NCBI GenBank assembly: GCA_022376465.1
Contig: JACDTU010000010.1
Location: forward strand, 806,001 to 870,000
From: Cubamyces lactineus
Lineage: Eukaryota; Basidiomycota; Agaricomycetes; Polyporales; Polyporaceae
Reading direction: 5' to 3'
Length of the DNA: 64,000 bases
Shown: piece after piece, positions 1 through 10,137 of the stretch
Position numbering within the stretch: the stretch's first letter is position 1
Layout: the number at the start of each line of letters is the position of its first letter
The notes under the pieces: generated by a model
Database searches by the model: none
Told to the model about the DNA's origin: nothing
What the model saw: the letters and a program-made list of their open reading frames with translations, nothing else
Translations under genes and position numbers: made by a program

Positions 1-2079
1 TCGACCGCGTACCTTTCGTCGGGGTGCGCTCGAGCTTCGTCGTCGCGAGGGCCTCCTCGAGCCTCGCCACAATCTCCTTCCATCGCAGTTGGAAATACAC
101 GGGCAGCTGCCATCGCCGTTCGAACGCCGCGAAGACGATGTGCCGCCGGACGGCCTCCACGGACGCCACGGACGGCGCGAGGAACTCGAGCGCGCGGATG
201 AACGCCTGCGTCGTTTCGTGGTGCTGACATACGGATCCAGGGGTCAGTCAATTCTCAATTCTCGATGGACTGGCACGGCGCACGAAGCCACCCATGACCA
301 CGGCTGCCGTGTCGACTGCGACGACGACGCACCTTGCGAAATTCGTCGGGCTTGCCTGCGGCGAATATCACGCTCCCGAGCTCGTCCATCAGGGCCCTGC
401 CTATCTCCGCCCAGACGACGTTCGCCATGATCTCGAACCCAGGCTCCTCGTCCCCGCCATCGTTCTGCACGCCCGCTCGTGTACGCGATCCCGACTTTGC
501 GCACACGGCCTCGGCGATCTCCATGATGCGGCGGACGTCGCGGTCGACGAAACGCAGGATCGTGTTGTAAAGCGCGGCGAGCGGGTCTTCGGTCTCGTCG
601 AGGATCGCGGCGGACGCCATGGATGATAATGAACTGGCATCTGCGCGCAATGCAAACTCGAAGGGGTTATGCTTGGATGCAAAGGCTGTGAAGGGCGTAT
701 AGGGTGTGCGGGGCGGAAGGGAGGCCGTCTGGGGTGGCGCGGGGGAGGACGTTCGTGCGGTGACAGGCAACGGGGTATGTGGGACGATAGGTGAACGGGG
801 TGCGGTGAGCGCGCCAGGGTATATTGTCTGAGGCAACCTGAGTGAATGTGAATTATCTGAGGGGTCATCGCTTGCCTACCTTCTTGACAAAGTCGCGCAC
901 GACCTCTCGTCGAATAACATCCTCGGCGTCCCTCCAGAGCCCAAGCACGTCGTACGTGCGGAGACACTCGGTCACGTCTGCATACAACTTCGACTTTTCG
1001 ATCTCGCTCACTTTACCCGACCGGCCGTTGTTCTCCTTCCCGCCCATGAGAGTGCTGAGGGTAGACGCGAACAAGTGGTCGAGGTCGGACGACACGGTCG
1101 ACTTTATTCGGTCGACACGCTACGGAGGATGGAGTGAGTGGCCGAGAGCGGCTGTGCTGAGAGGGACGGCTCACAAACCCATTGCGACTCGTCGATGAAG
1201 GCGCAAGGCTCTATACGTGCGCGCGAGACGTGATACAGCAGTTGTGTGTACTCTGCTGCGACACGAGCTATATGCTTGGCGCGACTTCCTCTCCCTCTGA
1301 CAATAATGCTTCATGAGGGTGCTTACGACGTTGGTAGGTATGACTTACCTGTCGTCTGCATCCGTATCTGTTCGTGAAGCAAGCGGCAAGCCCGACACAG
1401 CCGAAGGCTCCTTATCCTCGTCCTCAGGCGAGGATATCAGGAGGAGAGACTCAAGACGCGTGATAGATTCCGATATCTTGAGAAGCGAGTGGAGGAAAGC
1501 CTTCTCCTCACGGATGGCCGCGCGCCTATCGAGTTTCTCCTTAGTCGCATCCTGGATCTCTTGCAAAGTCTTTCTGGATTCCTAGTGCACACGATACAAT
1601 ATTTACAGCTGCGCGCGAGCCGCTATGGGTATGACATGACGTACGAGGATTCGTGCCCTCAAGTCGGCCAACGGCTGCTTCAAGCTCTCCAACCTCGTGC
1701 CTTCGCCCCTCAGGTCTGTGCTCAAGCTAATGAACGCCTCATAATCATCGTTGATGAGCTTCACGAGCTCTTCTTTCAGTGTAGCCAGATAGTCTCGGAG
1801 CTCCGTGCGTAGGTCCGGTAGCGAAGTGTATGCGCGCGAGAGGAGGAACTGCTCCACGTCAAACGTTTCCGCGGAGAGGTATGGGTCGTCGTGCGAGAGC
1901 GGAGTGTATATAGGGAGGTTTCGCGCCGCCGCCGATAGCTCCTCTTCGTCTTCGATGCTGCCGTTTGGCCGATGGCTGCTACTGGGCTTGCGCGACTCGC
2001 GTGTAGCGAGCTCCTCCGCCAGTCGGTCGAGCTCGTAGGGATCTCTGGAGCTCACATCAGGGCTCCGAATAGATGACAT
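1..2079 (-). CDS. COG2: Conserved oligomeric Golgi complex subunit 2 (COG2), partial at the left edge
   Basis: This is a COG tethering-complex subunit that acts at the cytosolic face of the Golgi in retrograde vesicle docking. Six exons are visible on the minus strand: 1645-2079, 1349-1581, 1179-1296, 880-1119, 333-827 and 1-223; all five junctions keep frame. The start is the ATG at 2079. The N-terminal exon holds the typical COG2 stretch in which FDVEQFLLSR is followed by a SLPDLRTELRDYL helix and NDDYEAFISLSTDL. Later exons give EIQDATKEKLDRRAAI, a coiled-coil part, SSDLDHLFASTL, TIYPGALTAP, ILRFVDRDVRRIMEI and FERRWQLPVYFQLRWKEI, in the same order as in known COG2 proteins. The last exon runs off base 1, so the C-terminus is missing here. 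No frameshift or stop was found in the part seen. Confidence 0.93.
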
Positions 2080-2788
2080 GTGCGTTCCCGGATAGCAAGC
2101 ACAGAGGTGAGATTATGTGAAGCCAGGCTGTCAGATGGTGGTGGCAAAAGGAGTCTGACGCGACGTGCGACGCGGGTGTATGAGCGCCACAAGGGATGAG
2201 CGCCCTTTACCTGCCTATTTGGGCGATCCGGCGGCCAGGCGACCTCGGAGCGCCAATCAATTCGTCGTGGTGCTCGCTGGATACTGACCCGCCATTGGAG
2301 CATCCCGCTGTTGAGCTCGTACTCTATAGGCGTTGCACGGCGAAGGACGGCCTTGGAGACGCTGTGGAGGATATGCATGTGAGTGGTGAGCGCGGTCATC
2401 TGTCAATGGGCACAGCATCGGGGGCCTCGCCCATCGAGACGGGGCTCACCAAGTGAACCCCCAGGACGCTCCTGTGTCAATTGCAAACCATAACCGTCCC
2501 TCTCTCTTCTCATCGCCAATAGTCGCCAATACATACATACCCCACCGCGAGGGTTCACGCGGCCCCCGTCGCTTCGCTTCGAGTTCCTACCGCCCGGTCC
2601 ACGCGTACGCCATTCGAACCGCAACCGTCGCTGCAGCTGACAGCCCCCAGATTGACGCTCCCTGACCGCGGCCAGCTCCTGCACCACCAGCACAGCACAG
2701 CACCGACGCCGCTGCCAGTGCCTGCCTCCCCCGCAATTCATTCCCATTCCCATCGCCCTATAAGACCGACGTCAGCTCCCATCCGGAG
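2080..2788. other. Divergent intergenic region COG2 / glutaredoxin
   Basis: About 0.7 kb separates the two start codons, which point away from each other, so it should hold both promoters. I see no clear TATA element. The ORFs in it overlap on both strands and look like chance. Confidence 0.6.
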
Positions 2789-3772
2789 ATGCTGCCCTCC
2801 TCGAACGACCCCGCCACCCCCGCCCCGCATCCCATGAACCCTCCTGCTCCTGCTGGCCCAGGCGAGCCATCTGACATGTCTGCAAAGTACTACGTGCACC
2901 ACCACCACCATCACGCCCCGTCCGCACGGCCGTGGACGAGCTCGCCCTACCGCCGCAGGCGGATCGCCGCGCCCCTCATCCTCGCCGCCCTTACCGGCCT
3001 GCTCTACCTCTGGATCTGCGGCGCGCCCTCCTTCTTCTCCCTCTCGCCCGCGCTCAAGGACGCCGAGCACGGCGACCTCTGGAACAGCGCCGGCTCGTCC
3101 CCCGCAGGCCGCGTCGCCCAGGCGAAGCCGCAGCTCGCGGGCCAGGGCGCGTACGCGGACGTGCGCGAGATTGACGCCCTCCTGCACTTCATCTATAATC
3201 AGACAGACCGGCGGCTGGACGAGGACGGTGGCACGATCCGCGTCGAGGCCCTGGGAAGCGTGCACGTCGACGGGACGGCCCCTGTCGACCTCCGCGTCTA
3301 CGCCGCGAACGGCGACTACAACTGGGCGCAACACACCAAGCGCATCCGCTCTCTTTACCCACTCGTGGTCTTTAGCAAGACATACTGCCCGTATGTCGAG
3401 CTGTCCATTTCCACGAGTCTTCGTAGGTTTGCTGATCACAGCCACAGATATTCCCAAAAGGCAAAAGCCCTTCTCGAGGCCTACGAAATCTCGCCCGCTC
3501 CGAAGATCATCGAGGTGAACGTCCGTTCGGACGGGCCTCAAATCCAGACCATCTTGTCAAGGGTAACGGGCCGTTCGACCGTGCCCAACATCTTGCTGAA
3601 GGTCGGTCGATGTCTCTTGCTCACAAAGTGGCTCTGCTGATGATTTGCGGTGCAGGGCAAGTCAATCGGCGGCTCTGACGAGCTGCATCGCATACACAAC
3701 GAGGGTCAGCTAAAGAAGCTCCTTGAGGACAACGGCTTCACTGTGAATGGCAACCCTCCCACGTCGACATAG
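2789..3772 (+). CDS. Membrane-anchored glutaredoxin (Grx6/7-like, CPYS active site)
   Basis: Predicted glutathione-dependent oxidoreductase of the secretory pathway. Exons are 2789-3390, 3448-3601 and 3656-3772, giving 290 aa. The N-terminus is proline-rich with six consecutive histidines (residues 37-42), then an RRRR stop-transfer cluster and one hydrophobic segment at about residues 60-78, fitting a type II signal anchor. The luminal glutaredoxin domain follows about residue 190. Splicing restores the active site C200-P-Y-S203, and the protein also has the TVPN turn and the GKSIGGSDEL glutathione-binding segment. The serine in place of the second cysteine matches the yeast ER/Golgi enzymes Grx6 and Grx7. 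Two later in-frame ATGs (2834 and 2876) could also serve as starts. The gene is convergent with the cupin gene, 231 bp away. Confidence 0.88.
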
Positions 3773-4003
3773 CGACATCCCCTCCTTTCCACGCGTCTGA
3801 TTCACTCGTTTCCATCGATATATTTAATGCCTCTGCTATTGTTGTGCTGTGAATGTATATTAGGTATGCATTTCCATTCGCTGCAAACTGGAATCTCGAT
3901 CTAACTCTACCACCAAAAGCTAGTGATATCATTGAAACACAGAAATCTTTCATATTGTACAGCGTGTGAACTGGTTTGGTATCGTACACATCTGCCTCAG
4001 AGT

Positions 4004-4833
4004 TCACTGCTTCGCCCACGAGGGAGGCTCGTCCTTACCCTCGTCCTCCAGCTTTTCGCCTTGCTCAAGGGTATCATGGACAGTATCCGCCTTGTGCTCC
4101 GCAGGCGCGTAAACCTAGCAAATATGCGATGCCCAATGTCAGCATCAAGTCACGATCAACTCGAATGCAGCCTACTCACCGTAGAAACGATCAACGGCGT
4201 GGGGCCAACGTTTTTGAACTGATCACGGTATACTCGTGAGTACCATGCACCCTGTCATTTGCTATTGCTCACTCACATTGTGCTTCGTTCCAGCGGGGAC
4301 AATGACCATGTCTCCCGGATGAATGTCGCTGACCTATATGCGTCGAGAAACGTTGATGCTCCCTGCACGACCCAACTTTGTCACGACTTACCTTCGTCCC
4401 ATCCTCGATAGCCTGTGCCTTGCCTGAGAGGAACACTAGATGCTGGTCGACCGTATGGATTTCCTGCAGGCTCATTACAGTGCATATACTCGCTACTAAG
4501 CGACTATATGCGTACCTCGCCGATCTCGCCGCCTACGGGAACAGTCATGATGACAAACTACGACACGATATTCATGAGCGGGAGGATGCAAGACCATACT
4601 GGTGGCGAACGCACCTGACTGTGTGTCCCAGTCCAGAGCACTCTCCTAAACTTGTCGCTCCCGGACGCGAGCTCCTCGATGTTCCTGAAGATCGCGAAGC
4701 CCTTGGGCGGGTCGGTGTTGGGGTGGTACTGGGCCATCGTGGTGCTGAACGTGCGCGGCAGACGGCTGCGCACTTGAGAGAAGGCGGTCAGGCGAGATGC
4801 GGGGACAAGGCGGGCGGTAGCAAGACGCAACAT
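4004..4833 (-). CDS. Small cupin-domain protein, probably mitochondrial
   Basis: Six short exons (4615-4833, 4516-4557, 4392-4463, 4277-4333, 4180-4218, 4004-4114) give 179 aa. The first roughly 35 residues are rich in Arg, Ser and Thr with no acidic residue (MLRLATARLVPASRL...), which suggests a mitochondrial presequence. The rest is a single cupin barrel: VPVGGEIGEEIH and VDQHLVFLSGKAQ give the first motif, and HPGDMVIVPAGTKHNF the second, with the histidine and glutamate ligands expected for a metal site. Such proteins resemble mannose-6-phosphate isomerase-like cupins; the substrate cannot be told. The exons of 39-72 nt are unusually short but all phases agree. A start at MAQYHPNTD inside exon 1 could yield a cytosolic form. 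Confidence 0.85.
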
Positions 4834-5747
4834 GTGGGAATGAAGCGGGTCAGAGTCGTCTAGTTTATATGGACGAGCCCGGGCACGGGCACGGACGGGC
4901 AGTAGGTGAAGGCATCTGAAGGTTTAGGTGAAGTCCCGATTGCCCGCCTTGCTATCGCTACTTGACGTCATTTCAAAAGCTTGGTACGCGTATGTGCACC
5001 CTGCGCTTGACGAAACTCGTCGTTAGATCGGGATCGACGCAAAGTTGAACGAACGTCACCCTATATATGGGCGCTAATCCTGGAATACGCTTTTGGAAGT
5101 ACTACTAATACTATGACATGTCGCTGTGGGCTGCGCTATCTCGTACGCCTACACCTCTGCTTGGCTGTTACAACTTAGCGTGATTGAACATTTACTTATA
5201 AGCATACGCATGCTACACAACAGGTAAGCGCACTACAAGTACTAAGAGACGGACAGAGAACGTCGGTGACCTTTGGTGCTGCCACGAGAAACTTGAAGAC
5301 CTTTAGGAAGATGGCAGTACATCCAACTCTTCCGTGAGTTCGCGGCTCGCTGTTCGATGTGCTTTTTAAGGTTCATACGCTGATGTTGCTGTTTTAGTGA
5401 TCGTGATTCCTGCAGATTCAACAAGCTACCGCTTGGCCTTCTCATGGGATCTCGCGATAGACGACTTGGTCAATACAACGCCCCTTGTACGCGATATGGC
5501 GTATGAAGGGCTTGCACGCCGTGCCTGATCATGCACTCCGACACAGCGGATGCGGTCAATGGGCGCGGGAAAATAGCGGCCTCGCCGGGGTTCTCCCTAG
5601 AAGACCCAGCGTTGTGTGCGTGGGCAGCGATGCAGCAAAACTGCGCCCGCCACTCACACGTCCACATGCATCTTCCCGCCGTTATCGAGCTATGAAGGGC
5701 ATATATAGCCTCTTGCGCGCGATACACGAGACAGCGTGCTGCCCAGC
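4834..5747. other. Intergenic region between divergent cupin and subtilase genes
   Basis: About 0.9 kb with no convincing gene. The only clear element is the TATA sequence just before the subtilase start. Confidence 0.55.
5702..5707 (+). promoter_or_regulatory. TATA box of the subtilase gene
   Basis: TATATA lies about 41 bp before the subtilase ATG. The short spacing implies a very short 5' leader. Confidence 0.5.
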
Positions 5748-8700
5748 ATGTTGCCGACGGTCTCCTCGGTGTTCGCCTCCCTGGTGCTCGTTGGGCACGC
5801 TCTGGGGGCCAAGTTCTCCCAGTCGGCCATCTTACGGTCGATAGGGACGTCAAGCTTTGGGAGTACCGTGCCTAACAAGTTTATAGTCGAAGTGGCCGAT
5901 GCTGGGGATACACAGAGTAAACGGTCCCTGGACTCGCGCACGGTATGTTCGAACACATATTTCCACACAGCCGGCGAGCCTCAGGCTAATACATACCAAT
6001 AGACCCATGAGCAGTTGTATGACTTCATGCGCAAGCGGGATCTTGGCTTCACGGTCGAGAAGGAATTCAACTCCCCAGGCCTCTTCGTGGGGTCCGTAGT
6101 GACTTTGAATGTAAGCCATATGCCATACTTCTTACGTTCTTCTCCGCTTCTGACGTGAGTTTCGGCATACAGGACGTGAACGTAAGCTCCGCTACTAGAT
6201 GCCTTCCAACTCGGTCGCATTTACGAATATGTACGATCCGCCCAGGATGCTGCAAAAGTACTCGACATCCCTGGCGTGCAAGCAATCCGACCAGTCAAGC
6301 TGATACCAGCTCCTCAGTAAGCTTCACACATACCTCTCCTTACTGTTTTTTTTAACTCACTGGGGCGCATAGACCCGTCAAGAAGCATGTGGTAACAGGT
6401 CTCGACGACCCTCAGATCCCTCCGGACTCCGAATCGACGCATATACTCACGGTGTGTTACCCATAAAAATCTACGAGCAACCTAGAGGATCTCAATGTTG
6501 ACACACGTCGTGATCGACGCAGGGTGTAGACAAGTTGCATGCCGAAGGCATCTTTGGGGACGGCATCAAGATCGGAATGTAAGCTCCAGAGCGGTCGTCC
6601 CCCACCCCCTCTACTTTCTAACGTCAGCACTATGTGCCTGTGCAGCATCGACACAGGTGATGTTTATCCACCGAATTGCGTTACGGCGGAACGGCTCAAC
6701 GGTAATGTCCTGCAGGAATCGACTTCACCAACCCTTTCCTCGGTGGAGGGTTCGGCCCAGGTTTCAAAGTCATCGGCGGCTTCGACTTTGTCGGGGACAA
6801 CTTCAGTGAGCTCGTATCTTTCGTCCTACAGCCACTCCTCACACTGATCTTGGCGTGCTACTATCGCGCAGCTGGTATGACTATTCGCCCACGAGCTATA
6901 GTCACCTTGACTCCTAAGATGCTGTGCAGGATCGAACACACCCGTGCCAGACCCCATTCCGCTTGACCAATGCAATGGCCATGGTACACACGTCGCAGTA
7001 TGGATCATTATATTCCGTCGGACCCCTTGATACACAAGCTGATCTGTACGCATCCAGGGTATCATAGGCGCTAACCCTGACAACCCGTTCAACATCAGTG
7101 GTGTGGCCTTCAAGGCGTCCATCAACGCCTACAGGATTTTCGGCTGCACCGGGGACGTCGGCGACGACAGTAAGCCCTTGCTTGTTCTTGAGGTGCCGTG
7201 CTAGTCTGATATCTTCCTTCCTCTAGTCATCATCGAAGCTCTCTTGCGTGGGGTGAGCGACGGGAACCACATCCTTACCATGTCTCTTGGAGGCGCCGAT
7301 GGCTGGACGGAGAGTTCCAGCTCTGTTGTTTCGAGCAGGATTGCTGCTACGGGGAAGATAGTCACTATCGCAGCTGGTGCGTTCAGTCTCGTCCCATCAG
7401 ACCGTGCACTCGCTGACATTCACACCCACCATGTAGGAAATGACGGCGCAAAAGGGTCGTGGTACACGTCTGGCCCCGGAAACGCCATCAACGCCATCTC
7501 GGTGGCGAGCTTAGACAACACGGTGATACCTCTGCAGAACGCGACGGTGCATGGCGTGCAGCACGATCCGATCACGTACTTCTCGACGTTCCCATTCCCA
7601 GTCAACGGGACTCTGCCCATTTTCGCCACAAGCAACGATACGACGGTTGTGGACGATGCCTGTGATCCACTGCCTGACGATACACCGGATCTGTCCCCGT
7701 TCGTGGTCATCATTCGCCGTGGGACCTGTACATTTGTCAGTCAGGTCTCAAACACACGCGCCGAAATGCGCACTGACGCCGCGTTACAGGTTCAGAAGCT
7801 CACCAATGTCGCAGCCAAGGGTGGACAGGTCTCTCTCATATATGAGTACGTGATTCATCTTCGTGCTAGTAAGCAGCATCACTGAATCTGTGGGCCCGTC
7901 AAGCAACGGGAGCGGTTTCGATGAGATCGATGTCGGCAATTTCACGGCGACGCTGATTCAAGAAGACGACGGCGTATTCGTAAGTGGACATGCAGCTGCG
8001 AGTAGATCTACTCACCGAATATCCGCCCAACTGCACATGTTCAGCTTGTGAACGAGTTTGCGTCGGGCGCAAGTGTTAGCCTCTCCTTCCCCCAGTCGGG
8101 TGCTAGCTTCAATTTCCCTGATTCCGCCGGAGGGCTCATCTCGAGCTTCACGAGCTACGGGCCCACGAACGATTTCTTCTTCAAGCCCGCCGTCGCCGCT
8201 CCAGGAGGGAACATCCTCTCAACGTTCCCCGTGCCCCTGGGCACCTTTGCAGTGCTCTCGGGCACGTCGATGGCTACCCCGTTCATCGCGGGAGTGTCTG
8301 CGCTGTTGCTCAGCGTGAAGGGCACTTCCCCGGAGGTGGGTTTGGGAGCACGAGATCTACTGGAGACGACCGCCCAGCGTGTGCCATCGAGCCATACTAC
8401 CGACGGCGATCCGCTGCAAACCCTGACGCAGCAAGGTGCTGGCTTGGTTGACGCGTTCAAAGCAATCCACGCCGAAGTACTTGTCACTCCTGGCGAGCTG
8501 ATCACCAACGATACCGCTCATTTCAAGCCATTGTGAGCTGGGTTGACCATCTTTTGTTGGAGCAGATATACTCATAGATTACTTCGCAGGCAAACGTTCA
8601 GCGTGAAGAACATCGGCAGGACGGCGAAGAGCTTTAAAATCACCCACGTTCCCGCTGGGACAGCGCTGACTTTCCAACCCGTACGTACCTACTACGAGAT

Positions 8701-9561
8701 GTACAGATTCCTGATACTTACATCTACCAGGGCACTATTTTCCCTGCAGACGGCCCTGTCCCGCTCTCCACAAATTTCGCGACTGTCAAGTTCAGTGAGA
8801 CTTCTTTCACCGTCCACCCCGGTCAAACACAACAGATCACAGCCCATATTTCGCCGCCCACGGGCCTCGATCAGACGACGTTCCCCGTCTTCTCCGGCTT
8901 CATAGAGATCTCGAACGCGAACGAGAGCTACCAAGTCTCGTATCTCGGCCTTGCCGGTTCCCTCAAGGACGTCCAAGTCGTCGACGACACCGACGTCTTC
9001 TTCGGGGTCGACCTCCCCGTCCTAACCGATGCCGCGGGCAACTTCATCACCAACGCGACCAACTTCACGTTCGTGGGCGACGATGCGCCCTCGGTGCTGA
9101 TGCGCCTCACGTTCGGGACGCCAAAGCTGCTGTTCGATCTTGTCGAATCTGATATCAAGTTGAAGACGACGCTCAACAAGCGCAGCGACACCCTTGGGCC
9201 CGTTGCGGACCGCGAGGTCTTCAGCTTCCCCAACGTCGCCAAGTCCGGGACCTTCGCCCAAGTCCGCACCCTGGGCTCCCTATTCGAAGCGGACTTCCAG
9301 CCCCGCAATTCTGATGAAGACGTAAGTTGTCCACGAGGTTCTGAACGAGCGACCGGCGTACATTCGATCTAACTCACATTTTTGCAGGACGGGTCGGGCT
9401 TCAACACGCTGACGATCTCTTCGCCACAATTTGCGAATGGCACCACCATCCCCAACGGGTCGTACCGCATTCTTCTGCGTGCGCTGAAAGTCACAGGAGA
9501 TCCCACCAAAGAGGAAGACTTCGAGAGCTGGCTGAGTCCAATCATTGGTGTCGACGCATGA
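5748..9561 (+). CDS. Secreted subtilisin-like serine protease (S8A, minor extracellular protease type)
   Basis: Secreted serine endopeptidase of 908 aa built from 19 exons. A signal peptide (MLPTVSSVFASLVLVGHALG) is followed by an inhibitor I9-like propeptide. The catalytic triad is intact: D175 (IIDTG), H225 (GHGTHVAG) and S536 (GTSMATP). A PA-like insertion lies between H and S (around VIIRRGTCTF), and a long beta-rich C-terminal part follows. Exons: 5748-5942, 6003-6110, 6173-6181, 6246-6316, 6373-6451, 6523-6578, 6646-6656, 6716-6805, 6872-6874, 6930-6997, 7058-7169, 7227-7376, 7437-7735, 7790-7845, 7904-7979, 8045-8532, 8590-8680, 8731-9321, 9388-9561. Three are micro-exons of 9, 11 and 3 nt. 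The phases sum to a complete frame. The start was set at the ATG beginning the signal peptide. Likely role: extracellular protein digestion. Confidence 0.93.
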
Positions 9562-10137
9562 GCAACGATTAGGTATCGCAAGTGGGCTGATAAAGGGAGG
9601 CATTGTGTACCCTGGGCGTGTTCGATGTTCCCACCGGGATTTACTGGCGTCAATTCATTGTACTTCGAGTTTGGAGGTTTGAAAGGAATTTATATTGAAC
9701 AAGACAGCCGTACACGCACATGCTACAGTTTTGCAGGGTGGTTGAACGCGACAGAGTATGTAGGTACCAGTACGAGAAAGCAAGCAGACGATCGAACACG
9801 ACGAGAGGAGACGCAGGGGACGAACGGGGAGAGGGGGGAGTCAACGGGAGCGCTGGGGAACGGAAGAGCGAAAAGGGGCTGAAGGAGAATACGCAAAGAT
9901 AAAATAACACAAACACACGCCAAAGGGCACGACCAGACCACAGGAACGCGAGGAAGGAATAAAGAAAGAGGGGTGGACGAGGTTCGAGGCTGTGTAGACT
10001 CCGTAAGAAGATCGCTGCTGCCGCCGCACTGTCGCACGAGCGCAGGATATTTACAAGAATGAAATATATGGGAAGGGATATGGACAGGATGGAGGGGGTG
10101 GTAGCGATACACTGGACGTATGGACAGCCATGTAACC
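9562..10137. other. Convergent 3' region subtilase / CCR4
   Basis: About 0.6 kb between two stop codons. It is purine-rich on the plus strand (9780-10000) and probably carries both 3' UTRs. No gene is seen. Confidence 0.55.

Noticed and set aside
6111..6245. Apparent frameshift in the subtilase between exons 2 and 4
   Set aside because: A 9-nt micro-exon (6173-6181) with two normal introns restores the frame and gives LNDVNDAAKVLDIPGV, as expected for the family.
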